Origin: Methylobacter sp.
GTDB lineage: Bacteria; Pseudomonadota; Gammaproteobacteria; Methylococcales; Methylomonadaceae
Direction: 5' to 3'
DNA length: 22,416 nucleotides
Assembly (NCBI GenBank): GCA_023229605.1
Contig: JALNYY010000064.1
Location: 1 to 22,416 of the forward strand
The notes below the pieces were generated by a model. That model ran no database searches. It had not been told where the DNA came from and worked only from the letters and a program-made list of their open reading frames with translations. Both the position numbers and the translations under genes were made by a program. Below are positions 1 to 9,000 of the stretch, in pieces; the stretch's first letter is position 1, and each line of letters starts with the position of its first letter.

Positions 1-1177
1 CCGGCCCCCAAAGCGTCTGCTTAACCACGATCCGTTTGACCTCGCCGCCTTTAACGGCGATGGTTTCAGGGTATTCATCGAAGCGCCGCCATTGATCGCC
101 CACCCGGTATTGATCGGGGTTGTCGGGGTCAATGTCGAGCCTGACCAAATCCAGGAAATCGCCGGTAAGATTCGTTGCTCCCCAGGCTATATGCCGGTTG
201 CTGCCGACAATTAACAACGGCGTACCGGGTAACGTCAAACCCGCAGCATGCGTATCGCCGTAATTCAGTTCGATGCGATACCATGTATTGGGCACCGATA
301 TGCCCAAATGCATGTCGTTAGCCAGAATGGCCCGCCCGTCCCCGGTTTTCTTGCCGCTGACAGCCCAGGCGTTGGAACCGGCCATTAAATCGGACTGCTG
401 GACCAGCTGCGTTAGTTGAACAGGCGCTGTCTTATCCGCCGGCTGATCAGCCAATACTTTTGCCAAAACCTCAACGGGAACCGCTTGCGCCGGACGCAAC
501 GATTCGGTCTGCTTCATCAGCTGTTCTGTGTAAAAATCGGTATCCGGCGTTAAAAAACGCACCACAGCGTCCGGCAAGGTTTTTTCCATCACGCTCAGCA
601 TGCGTTCGCCGCGTTCGACCCAGGCCGTCAAATTCTCGCACATGCCTAATACCACCAGCAGACTATCCTCAGGAGTCCAAGGCTCCGGTTGATAACCGAG
701 CACTTTAAACTCGAACGGCAGTTTACCGGACCCGGTGATATAGCTGTTGACGCCGTCCGCATAGCTTTGCAGATACTGTTGATGGGCTGTCGGCAGTTTT
801 GCCCATATCGTTTTTGCTTCCCGATGGAAACCGTAGGTTCGGGCCTTGATGTCGCTGTCCAGCGCCATGCCGCCGAAAATTTCCGCCAAGCGCCCGGCGC
901 TTTTGCGCCGCATCAAATCCATCTGAAACAAACGGTCGCGGGCGGTGACATAGCCCCTAGCCCGAACCGAATCGATACGGTTAGCGGCGTTGACGACCGG
1001 AATCCCGTGCTCATCGGTATGAACTCGAACCTCCGCCGTAAGCCGGTCCAGCTTCGCCGTGCCGTCAAGCTGCGGCATGGCGTTATGTAAAACCCAAAAA
1101 CCGCCGCCGATGGCGACCGCCGCGATACCCGCCAGTCCCAAGCCGCTGTATAAGATAGTTTTTCTAATATTCACCAT
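1..1177 (-). CDS. penicillin acylase family protein (Ntn hydrolase), 3' end off window
   Basis: I translated this frame directly; it is open from the ATG at 1177 to the window edge (392 codons), so the C-terminal half is missing. The product starts with a positively charged, hydrophobic export segment (about residues 5-28). An alpha-chain-like region follows, with 'HGIPVV' and 'ARDRLFQMD', both typical of penicillin amidase family S45. At residues 267-272 comes 'GSNAWA', where Ser268 would be the autocatalytically exposed N-terminal nucleophile of the beta chain. Family members are periplasmic, usually near 780 aa, and cleave amide-linked acyl groups (penicillins, acyl-homoserine lactones, acylated peptides). 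The gene lies 100 bp downstream of a PvdE-type exporter on the same strand, so a PvdQ-like role, removing a fatty acid from an exported peptide, is attractive but inferred. The ATG at 1177 has AGG six bases upstream; an in-frame ATG at 1183 is the alternative. Confidence 0.88.
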   Translation of the reverse strand, partial: MVNIRKTILYSGLGLAGIAAVAIGGGFWVLHNAMPQLDGTAKLDRLTAEVRVHTDEHGIPVVNAANRIDSVRARGYVTARDRLFQMDLMRRKSAGRLAEIFGGMALDSDIKARTYGFHREAKTIWAKLPTAHQQYLQSYADGVNSYITGSGKLPFEFKVLGYQPEPWTPEDSLLVVLGMCENLTAWVERGERMLSVMEKTLPDAVVRFLTPDTDFYTEQLMKQTESLRPAQAVPVEVLAKVLADQPADKTAPVQLTQLVQQSDLMAGSNAWAVSGKKTGDGRAILANDMHLGISVPNTWYRIELNYGDTHAAGLTLPGTPLLIVGSNRHIAWGATNLTGDFLDLVRLDIDPDNPDQYRVGDQWRRFDEYPETIAVKGGEVKRIVVKQTLWGP

Positions 1178-1242
1178 CGCCATCCTGTGTTCCCGTTCCC
1201 ACGCATTGCGTCCCGCGTCTGGTACTGCCTGCATTTTCTGAC

Positions 1243-1272
1243 GTTGCTCGCGGCGTAGCGCGCCTGAGCAAC
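1243..1272 (-). terminator. hairpin between exporter and acylase genes
   Basis: A 7-bp inverted repeat (GTTGCTC at 1243-1249, GAGCAAC at 1266-1272) encloses a GC-rich loop that can pair further (GGCG/CGCC). It lies just past the exporter stop codon in the gap before the acylase gene. No T-run follows on the minus strand, so full termination is doubtful. A processing or attenuation hairpin is equally possible. Confidence 0.3.
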
Positions 1273-1277
1273 ATGCC

Positions 1278-2948
1278 TTAACTGTAGGCTTGTACCGTAT
1301 ATTCATGCAGCTGCATCTGTTTGCCTGCCGCTGCCGGTTTGTCCATGCCTACAATCTGCCCTTCTTCCAGCTTGATACATCGATCTGCCAGGTAGAAATA
1401 ACGGTCATCGTGACTGATAACCAGTACTGTTTTACCCCGGGCTTGCAAGGCCGGCAACAGCTCTGTATAGAATAAATGCTTGAATTCAGGATCCTGGTCT
1501 GCCGCCCACTCGTCGAAAACGTAAAAAGGCCGGTCTTCCAGATACGCAACCAATAACGCCAGGCGTTTGCGTTGGCCTTGCGACAAATTCACCGATGAGA
1601 ACCGGCCATTCTCAACCCGCACTTTATGATGTAAGTGCAGACGCTGCAAATAATCGGCGACTAACACATGGTTGTTTTCGTTATCGAACCCATACAATTC
1701 ATCAAACAAATAAAAATCCGAAAAAATCACCGAGAAGTTTTGCAGGTAATCATCCCTGTTATGCTCATCGACAACCCCGCCATTCCAGAGAATAAAACCT
1801 TGCTCCGGCATGTAAAGCCCCATCAGCAACATTGCCAGCGTAGTCTTGCCGCTACCGTTGCCCCCGACTAAAAACACCAGCTCCCCAGGCTTAAAGTCCA
1901 GGTCAATAGGTCCCAAGGTAAAGTTGCGATTTTCCTTTTCCCGGTGAAAACTGTGTGTCACGCCTTGCAGCTCGAGTGCAAAGAAACCTGCACAAGCCTC
2001 GGGTATAACAGGTGCATCGGCTTGCGCCACCTGTTGTTTAAGCCGGTCGCCGAGTTGCCGGACTTTTTGTAACGACACATTGGCCCGGCTGAAAACCGGC
2101 AGGCTGTTGGTGAGCACCGTCAGCGGCGACATCATGAACAAAAACACCAGCGCATAGCCGCGGATCACGTTTTGATCAATAACCTGCCAAACCGGAAAAA
2201 CATAAAGAATCACACCTATAACCAGGTAATACAAAAGCTGCGCCCACTGATTCACCAATAAATAAGCTACTGCGCCCCGAAAAGAATACCGGCGATAGGC
2301 TTCGGCGCTGGCCGCCAGCGACTGCGCCATGAACGCGTCGCTGCGCTGCCGGTGTAATTTCAACTCACGGATACCTTCCGTCAAAGCCCGAAAATCGCTG
2401 CTGAGCACATCGTATTCCTCACGCGCTTTGAGCAAGGCTTTTTTCGGCCATTCCCGGAACAGACTGGAGCTCAACACCCCGAACACAATCACCCCGCCCA
2501 AAACCAGCGCCAAGTGCCAGGACAGCCAGCTCAGATAAGCCATACAGCCCGCCACGACCGCAAAATTAATGCAAACTATCGGTAATAATTGACTGGCATT
2601 GGCAATCGCCGTGATGTCCTCGGTCAGATTAGCCAATAACGCCGACTTGCCCAGCTTTTGCAGATATGGGTAAGGCGCGGCAAGAATCAGGCGGCTGATT
2701 TGGATGCGAAGATCGCAAACAATTTTCGCGCTGAGCCCGTTGAGCAGGTAATGCGATACAAAACTGCTGGACAATACCGCAACAGACAATCCCCCAAACA
2801 GCCACGGCAAAAGCTTAACATCCAAGGCATTCGACAGCGTCGAATTAATCAGCGCAACTAAAGCCGCACTGCTTAATCCGCTGATGACGCCGGTAAGCAG
2901 GACGCCAATGATCGTTAGCCAGGAAGAGCGGCACAAAAAAACTAACAT
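1278..2948 (-). CDS. cyclic peptide export ABC transporter (PvdE/SyrD type)
   Basis: This 556-aa half-transporter fuses an N-terminal exporter membrane domain (about residues 1-290, with hydrophobic helices near 10-35, 50-70, 120-165 and 235-285) to a C-terminal ATPase. The ATPase has Walker A 'GGNGSGKTT' (362-370), signature 'LSQGQ' (455-459), Walker B ending in Glu ('YVFDE', 476-480) and an H-loop His at 513. Domain order, length and the 'FSDFYLFDE' stretch fit the family of PvdE and SyrD, inner-membrane pumps that move non-ribosomal peptides such as the pyoverdine precursor to the periplasm. The start has a good ribosome site (AGGGA, seven bases upstream). The gene is divergent from the orphan sigma factor and precedes the penicillin-acylase gene, as expected for an export and maturation pair. 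The substrate is not shown by the sequence. Confidence 0.9.
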   Translation of the reverse strand: MLVFLCRSSWLTIIGVLLTGVISGLSSAALVALINSTLSNALDVKLLPWLFGGLSVAVLSSSFVSHYLLNGLSAKIVCDLRIQISRLILAAPYPYLQKLGKSALLANLTEDITAIANASQLLPIVCINFAVVAGCMAYLSWLSWHLALVLGGVIVFGVLSSSLFREWPKKALLKAREEYDVLSSDFRALTEGIRELKLHRQRSDAFMAQSLAASAEAYRRYSFRGAVAYLLVNQWAQLLYYLVIGVILYVFPVWQVIDQNVIRGYALVFLFMMSPLTVLTNSLPVFSRANVSLQKVRQLGDRLKQQVAQADAPVIPEACAGFFALELQGVTHSFHREKENRNFTLGPIDLDFKPGELVFLVGGNGSGKTTLAMLLMGLYMPEQGFILWNGGVVDEHNRDDYLQNFSVIFSDFYLFDELYGFDNENNHVLVADYLQRLHLHHKVRVENGRFSSVNLSQGQRKRLALLVAYLEDRPFYVFDEWAADQDPEFKHLFYTELLPALQARGKTVLVISHDDRYFYLADRCIKLEEGQIVGMDKPAAAGKQMQLHEYTVQAYS

Positions 2949-3614
2949 AAAAATTTCCCTTAAGCTCGCGTATATAATTGCCCAATGCGTTAGAACAAAC
3001 TCTATGCCGCATACCGTAAAAGCTAAAGTAGGCTAGTAATAGGACGCCTTAAGCCCTTTTTGACCTCATCCGCACACTAAAAAACTGCTGGACACTCTAT
3101 TACCCTGAGCACATCGGCGCAGCATCCCGCCTTTAAAAAACTATGTTATATGACGCATTATTAATGCGTCATATGCCTCGTTTTGCAAATACATGCCTCT
3201 AATTACAATATAACCAACTGTAATTAAAAGATAAATAAACTGGCACATGCATTGCTTTCATAGTTATGTCCGGCCGTTTCTAAAAGAGATTTAGCCACAA
3301 TCCGTATAAAACAACAGTCAATATGCTTTCAAGCCGGATTCACAAAGACATATCGACGTGCTACAGCAATACCTCGGCAACTTGCCTTAAAAACTAGATT
3401 TATTACAAACTGATTACCTGTGTCCGATAGTCGTGAACTAACAACACAAGAACCATGGAATTACATATGTTTAATCAATTCAATACGCTATGCCGCTTTA
3501 TCAAACAACCAAGGCAAATCACGAACACTCTAATAAACAAAAGCTGAATACCGCTCCTATCCCGCCGCCAGCGTAGTGGCAAGGTAAACATTCTTAACAA
3601 CAACGAAGAGGGAT
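2949..3614. other. gene-free divergent intergenic region
   Basis: About 670 bp separate the divergent exporter and sigma-factor genes. Translation shows no convincing gene. The AT-rich stretch contains a perfect 27-bp palindrome (listed separately) and presumably the promoters of both flanking genes. I saw no convincing Fur box (GATAAT-type repeats) and could not place -35/-10 elements with confidence. Confidence 0.6.
3148..3174. promoter_or_regulatory. perfect 27-bp palindrome, candidate operator
   Basis: Arms ATATGACGCATTA (3148-3160) and TAATGCGTCATAT (3162-3174) are exact reverse complements around a single T at 3161. The palindrome lies 200 bp upstream of the exporter start and about 450 bp upstream of the sigma-factor start. 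Such a long exact symmetry with a one-base centre suits a dimeric repressor or activator site better than a hairpin, because the loop is too small for a full RNA stem. No T-run follows on either side. The binding protein is unknown. Confidence 0.5.
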
Positions 3615-3620
3615 TTGAAC

Positions 3621-4133
3621 TTGAACGTAGAAGCCATTTACTTAAACCACCAGTCCGAATTACAGTTCCATTTGACCCGGATTGTCGACTGCCCGGAGAT
3701 AGCCGCAGACCTTGCCCAGGAAAGCTTCATTATTTTTTTCCGCGAAGCGCAAAAACAAACTATCGACCACCCGCGCGGCTTTCTGTTCAGAATTGCCAAA
3801 AACCTCGCGTACGATCACATCAAGCATCGAAAAGTAACTGAAAATTACGCACAAGCGAAAGAGCAAGCCCTACCTCCTTTAAGCGAGTTCCCATCGGCAG
3901 AGAAACTCGTATCCGTTGATCAAAGGCTGGCCGCCATCACCCGGATACTGGATGAATTGCCTTTGCGCACCCGGGAAATATTTATCCTGAATAGAGTTTA
4001 CGGCATGACCTATGCCGAAACCGCCAGAGAACTCGGCATATCCGACAGCGCCGTTGAAAAACACATGGCCAAGGCACTGCTGCACTGCCGCAGACAATTC
4101 AAAACCCACTTACCGGATCAGCATGACAACTGA
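3621..4133 (+). CDS. orphan FecI-like ECF sigma factor
   Basis: This is an extracytoplasmic-function sigma-70 factor of about 170 aa. Region 2 runs through 'AADLAQESFIIFF' and 'PRGFLFRIAKNLAYDHIK'. Region 4 holds the helix-turn-helix 'GMTYAETARELGISDSAVEKHM'. It most resembles FecI/PvdS-type iron-starvation sigma factors. No anti-sigma (fecR) gene and no receptor follow; the next gene is mbtH, as expected of a PvdS-like factor controlled by iron level and not by surface signalling (inference). Two in-frame TTG codons could start it, at 3615 and 3621. The ribosome site GAGGG (3608-3612) is eight bases from 3621 and only two from 3615, so I prefer 3621. Likely targets are the exporter and mbtH, but I cannot show a promoter match. 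Confidence 0.85.
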   Translation: MNVEAIYLNHQSELQFHLTRIVDCPEIAADLAQESFIIFFREAQKQTIDHPRGFLFRIAKNLAYDHIKHRKVTENYAQAKEQALPPLSEFPSAEKLVSVDQRLAAITRILDELPLRTREIFILNRVYGMTYAETARELGISDSAVEKHMAKALLHCRRQFKTHLPDQHDN

Positions 4134-4237
4134 GGTGTTTTTCCGTTTCTATCGTCTACTACACGGAAACATCAGAGAAACCATCGTAACGAATGGCATG
4201 GTGTGTTACAGCAATCACCTATCAACGGAGAATAGCA

Positions 4238-4456
4238 ATGGCTTGGGACGAAGAAGACACCACCATTTATCAGGTTGTAGTCAATCCTGAAGAACAATAT
4301 TCAATTTGGCCTGAATACAAAGAAATACCGGGGGGCTGGCGGACAGTCGGCAAAATCGGCAATAAACAGGAATGCCTGGATCACATCAAAGAAATCTGGA
4401 CGGATATGCGTCCGTTAGGCCTGCGGATACACATGCAACAAACGGCATCGCAATAG
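4238..4456 (+). CDS. MbtH-like protein (NRPS adenylation-domain chaperone)
   Basis: This 72-aa protein carries the full MbtH signature: 'NPEEQYSIWP' (16-25), 'PGGW' (31-34) and 'WTDMRP' followed by 'LR' (54-63). MbtH proteins bind the adenylation domains of non-ribosomal peptide synthetases and are needed for their folding or activity, so they almost always sit beside NRPS genes. No NRPS is in this window, so the partner must be elsewhere or lost. The ATG at 4238 is preceded by GGAG at seven bases; an open frame reaches further upstream but lacks homology there. It follows the sigma-factor gene by 104 bp on the same strand and ends at a strong terminator. All family-conserved residues are present, so it is probably functional. 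Confidence 0.95.
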   Translation: MAWDEEDTTIYQVVVNPEEQYSIWPEYKEIPGGWRTVGKIGNKQECLDHIKEIWTDMRPLGLRIHMQQTASQ

Positions 4457-4476
4457 CTGTAGCCGCCTAAATACAA

Positions 4477-4502
4477 AAAGACGGGATTTCCATCCCGTCT
4501 TT
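4477..4502. terminator. bidirectional rho-independent terminator after mbtH
   Basis: An 11-bp perfect stem (AAAGACGGGAT at 4477-4487, ATCCCGTCTTT at 4492-4502) closes a TTCC loop. The stem starts with an A-run and ends with T residues, so it can act on both strands. It sits between mbtH on the plus strand and the convergent PPTase fragment and tolC-like gene. Confidence 0.85.
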
Positions 4503-4623
4503 ATCCCACGTTCAAACTGCCTAAACTCAATCCCTGTAAACCATACACCGGAACCGTCAGCGAGACACTAATGCCGCTGCCAATATCCAAATAGGCTAGC
4601 GCCAAATTGAATTTAAGGCATGC
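4501..4623 (-). pseudogene. remnant of an Sfp-type PPTase C-terminus
   Basis: A 40-codon open stretch without a start codon, preceded by an in-frame TGA (4624-4626), encodes 'NLALAYLDIGSGISVSLTV'. It matches 'DWALIDLDFGSGISAALTF' from the PPTase pseudogene at 19.8 kb at 11 of 19 residues. At DNA level 4555-4607 and 19838-19890 agree at 41 of 53 bases without gaps. The W-x-L-x-x-L-D-x-G-x-G-x-x-A-A-L pattern is the usual C-terminal end of Sfp-type PPTases. The rest of the gene is absent, because the TolC-like coding sequence begins upstream. A PPTase next to mbtH makes biosynthetic sense, so this probably marks an ancestral mbtH-PPTase arrangement overwritten by rearrangement. Confidence 0.6.
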
Positions 4624-4671
4624 TCAGAGCCATAAATCAATTATCACCGACAGCAACCGCCTCTCCAATAA

Positions 4672-6009
4672 CTATGGCTTACTTTCTAGCCACCCATTCA
4701 CCTGCGCAAGATCGGTGGGCGATAATGTTCCTACCGCCTGTTTCAGTCGCAAGGTGTCAAGCAAGTAATCGTAACGGGCACGGGTATAGTCTTTTTGCGC
4801 GCGCAGCCGTTCGCGCTCGGCGACGATAACATCCAGAGCGGTGCGACGACCGGCTCTAAAACCGGCTTCAGTGGCTTTGAGTCCGGTTTCGCTCGAGCGC
4901 AACGTCTGCTGCAAGGCATTGACCCGGCTGATGCCCGCTACTACGCCTAGAAAGGCTTTGCTGGCGGCCCGATGTACTGTCCGCTGTTCCTGTTTTAACG
5001 TAGCAAGCGCAGCACGATAGCGGTGTTCGGCTTCCCGCGTTCTTGAATTGACGCGTCCTCCCTGATAAAACGGCACATTCAGCGATAAGCCGACGACAGT
5101 ATCCTCAATGTCCGCCGTACCGAAACGCCCGCCTGAAGTTGAAAAACTATGGCTACCCAGGGCATCCAGTGTGGGCAGATGCCCGGCTTTCTGGATGTCG
5201 ATTGCCGCCTTGGCTATTTGTGCAGCTTGCTCAATAACGAGCAGCCCGAAATTTTGCATTAGCGCCTGACTAACCCAATCTTCCTCGACGGCAGGATCGG
5301 GATTGACTAATGGTATTTCAGCTCGCAAGGCGGCGAGCCGGTCATAGTAAGTCCCCGTGACTTCCTGCAAACTTTCTTTGGCATCGCGCAGCAGATGATC
5401 TGCCTCAACGGTATCCGCCAATGCCCGGTCGTAGCCTGCCCGGGCTTCCTGCACGTCAGTCATTGCGAGAAATCCCACTGCCTGGCGCTGCCGGGTTTCC
5501 TTGAGGCCGCGGGCAAGCGTTTCCTGTTGTGCTTGCGCAAACCGGAGATTTTCATGGGCGGCAAGTAAGTCGAAATAGCGCTCGGCAACCCGCAACATCA
5601 GGGCAATTTCTGCCGCGGCATACTCGGCTTCAGCCTGGGCGATCCGACTGTCTGCCTGTTCCCAGGTGATGATGCGATCATAGTGCAGCAACGGTTGCGT
5701 CAAGCTCAGGCTATAACCGCCGCTTTGAAAATTAATGCGTCCGCTTGCGCCTGTTGCATTCGCCCCACTAAACTGAACTTTCTGGGAATCCTGATTGATG
5801 TTGGCGGCGGCAGTCGCCTCGGGCAAAAACAGCGCGGCACTGGCTTGAATTTGTGTCTCTTGAATTGCGGCAAGGGACTCCCGCGCCCGTTCCAGTTGCG
5901 GGTCTTCCAGGGCCGCGTCCTGATAGACTGAAAGGAGGTCGCTGGCTTGAAGCGGTGTGCCAAATAAAACAACAACCAAACTCAGGGCGGCTTGCCGGTA
6001 TCGTCTCAT
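4672..6009 (-). CDS. TolC-family outer membrane efflux channel
   Basis: This 445-aa protein has a Sec signal peptide (about residues 1-22, ending 'GTPLQA'). Two related TolC-type halves follow, rich in long amphipathic helices: 'LLHYDRIITWEQADSRIAQA' in the first and 'GFRAGRRTALDVIVAERERL' near the C-terminus. Length and repeat structure match outer-membrane factors of tripartite pumps. The ATG at 6009 is two bases past the stop of the RND gene (6012-6014), implying translational coupling; an in-frame start at 6138 would lie inside the RND gene and is unlikely. It is the last gene of the adaptor, pump and channel operon and should form the outer-membrane exit duct. Confidence 0.9.
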   Translation of the reverse strand: MRRYRQAALSLVVVLFGTPLQASDLLSVYQDAALEDPQLERARESLAAIQETQIQASAALFLPEATAAANINQDSQKVQFSGANATGASGRINFQSGGYSLSLTQPLLHYDRIITWEQADSRIAQAEAEYAAAEIALMLRVAERYFDLLAAHENLRFAQAQQETLARGLKETRQRQAVGFLAMTDVQEARAGYDRALADTVEADHLLRDAKESLQEVTGTYYDRLAALRAEIPLVNPDPAVEEDWVSQALMQNFGLLVIEQAAQIAKAAIDIQKAGHLPTLDALGSHSFSTSGGRFGTADIEDTVVGLSLNVPFYQGGRVNSRTREAEHRYRAALATLKQEQRTVHRAASKAFLGVVAGISRVNALQQTLRSSETGLKATEAGFRAGRRTALDVIVAERERLRAQKDYTRARYDYLLDTLRLKQAVGTLSPTDLAQVNGWLESKP

Positions 6010-6011
6010 AT

Positions 6012-9000
6012 CTATTTTCTTGTATTTTTTTGTGTTGTCCAACCTATCGCCAGCCGATAAATGAGCGGCACCATGAACAAGGTCAGCAGGGTTGAAAAAC
6101 CCAGCCCCCAAACAATAGCTGTAGCCACCGGCCGCCATAGCGAAGAGGCTTCGTCCCCGGCTACAGCCAGCGGGAATAGTCCGGCCATTGTGGCGAACGA
6201 CGTAATGAGGATCGGAATCAGCCGGCGCCGTGCGGCATAGAAAGTCGCATGCACAACATTCATGCCCGCTTCTACCCGGTCATTAGCAGCGGAAAACAAT
6301 AGGATGGCCGAATTGACTGTGATCCCGGCCAGCGCTACGCCGCCGTACAGTGTATAAAGACTGACCGGCTCCCGCGAAATAAGCAGCCCCAAAATAACCC
6401 CGGCAAAGCCCATCGGCACTTTGAGTAGTATCAACGCAGGCTGCAAATAGCTGCGGTATTGCGCGCCCAGAATCAAAAAGATCAGGCCTAGCCCTAAAAA
6501 CGCCAAATGCCGAAGACCGCCCAGGCTCTCCTCGATGTCCTCGATCTCGCCGGTCAAATCCAGTTTCACTTCCGGGTGGTTGGCGCTTAAGGTCTGCCAT
6601 TGTTTGGCAATCCAGTCATTGGCATCACGCACATTCATTTGCTGTGCATCCAGATTGGCTTCCAGGGTGATCACGCGCCGGTAGTTGTAATGATGGATCA
6701 TCTGCGGACCTTCACGGCGTTCCGCTTCCACCAGATCGGCCAACGGCACCGCGCCGCCGGGACGCGCGACCGTTTGCCGCAATAAGGCATTGAGGTCTTG
6801 ATAAGGCTCTGTTTTCGACATCACCCTAACCCCGACCGTGTCGGCGCCTTCGCGGTAGCCGGCCACGACTTCGCCGCGCACCAGCAGTTTGATGGTGCGC
6901 AATACTGTTTCCGGGGCAACGCCGCTACGCTGGATGGCTTCGCCTTTAAGGCGTAAATCCAGTTGCGGCGCACCGCCCTGGTAATCGCTGTGCAGATTGC
7001 TGAAGGCCGGGTGTTTACCGATAGCGGCTTGCAAATCTTCCGCAGCCAATCTCAAGCTGAGAAAATCCGAGCCGGTCAGCTTCGCCTTGATCGGAGCGCC
7101 TTGCGGGCCGCCGCTGGATTGCCCCTCGATTGATATTCCAGAAGGACCAATAACTTGCTGTAGTTCCGGCTCAATAAGCGCCAATACTTCGTTCAATTTC
7201 CGGCCATTCGGGGTGAGATAGACCCGCATTTCACTTGGAGGAATTGCGACGACAGTCTGAAGTTCATCGGCAGTCAGCAAAGCCCGTACACGCACTTCCA
7301 TGGCCTCGAATACCGGATAAGTGCTGTCGGGTTTGGTGCCTGGCGGGAACTTGGCCCGCACCAAAAAAGAACGGGTAGGTTCCTTGGGGAAAAAATCGAC
7401 GACGACCCAACCCCAGGTCAGCGCCGCCACGGCTATGCTAAAGGCAAGCAATGCAGGAAAGAATGCGCGTCCGGGATGACGCAGGCAACCCAGCAACAGG
7501 CGAGCATAATGAACCCGCAACCATTGGTTTGCCCGGGTACGCGTTGCCTGAAAGCGTGACGGATGAGCCAGCACCGGACCCAAGGCCGCAATATGGGCAG
7601 GCAACATCCACAACGCTTCAATAAGCGCCGCCAACAATGCCGCAGTCACTGCGATCGGCACCACGCGCATGATACCCCCGAGAAACCCGGGCAACAGCGC
7701 CAGCGGCAAAAACGCCGCAATCGTGGTAAGAAATGAACTGATCACCGGCATCCCTACTTCGCGCAATGCATCCAATGCGGCATCCAATGCCGCCATGCCT
7801 TGACGGATTCGGTAGGCTATGGCCTCGACCACGACCACCGCATAATCCACCAGCATACCGAGGGCGATCATCACCCCGAGCAATACGCTGGTATTCAGCG
7901 TCATTCCCGCCGTTTGCAGCATCAGGAACGTTCCGCCCAAGGCAAAGGGAACCGCGAGGGTACACAATGCGGCAAGCCGTGAACCCAGAAATAGCCAGGT
8001 CATGATCAGCACCAGCAGCAGGCCCCACCACGCCTTGTGCTCCATGATCGAGATAGCGGTTCGGGTGCGGATCGTCTCGTCCTCGGCGAGCAGCAGCTTT
8101 ACTCCGGTGCGGTCGCTTTCGGCATTGCGCGCATCGATAAAATGCTGCGCTTGCTTAATCACCTCGAAGGCATCGGCGGCATTCTTCTTGTAAAGCTCAA
8201 ATACCCCGGTCGGTACGCCGTCGCTACGGGGCAGAGGATTGAAACTGTTGTCGCTCCGCACAATCTCGGCGATGTCGCCCAGCTTTACCACACCGTGAGC
8301 GCCGACAATGGACAGTTCGGCCAAGCGCTCCGGCAGGTTGCCGCTGCCCACGACCCGTACCAGCCATTCTTTGTCGCCCAACGCCACCGGTCCTGCCGCT
8401 TCGTCGCGTAAATAGACGCTTACCGTATCGGCAATATCCAGAGGCCGCAGCCCCAGGCCTTCCAGCTGTTCGGGACGAAAAGCGATGTGGATTTCCGATT
8501 CCGAATAGCCGTAATAATCAAGTTTCTCGATCCCGGAAATTCTTTCCAAGTCGCGTTTGATCTCGCGAATAGTCGCCTTGAATCGTTCGGGATCGCCGCC
8601 GCCCTGCACCAGCACAGTGCCGACACTACGAATGACCGAGCCGGTGTCCCCAAAAACCCAATAAATCGTGGCTTCTTTGGGGAAAATAGTCGCATAGGCT
8701 GCCTGCACTTCGCGCCGCAGTTCCGCCCCGCGCTTCTCGAAAGTCGCCCTATCCAGTGAGTTAAAGCGAAGCAATGTGGAAAAATGTCCGGCGGCCGTGA
8801 TGCTTGAGATGGTTCGCACATCGGCCAACCGGGCGCGCAATAGTTGCTCGAAAGGCAGGGTCATGCGCTGCTCGATGTCTTCGGCTGAAAGCCCCGGCGC
8901 ACCGAACCAGACACTCATAATATTCTGGTTTACATCAGGAAACTCTTCGCGCGCCAGACTCTGGTAGGCGAACAAACCGAGCAACACCACCAATACATAA

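Noticed and set aside
689..1090. 133-aa plus-strand ORF
   Set aside because: It is the antisense shadow of the penicillin-acylase coding sequence, whose family motifs are clear on the minus strand.
3455..3547. 30-aa ORF ('MELHMFNQFNTL...') upstream of the orphan sigma factor, a possible leader peptide
   Set aside because: No ribosome-binding site precedes either ATG and there is no attenuator-like hairpin after it; chance is sufficient.
4501..4623. Resemblance of 'GSGISVSLTVPVYG' to the end of a LuxR autoinducer-binding domain
   Set aside because: The same segment in the 19.8-kb copy continues in frame from an Sfp-type PPTase, which explains both copies better.
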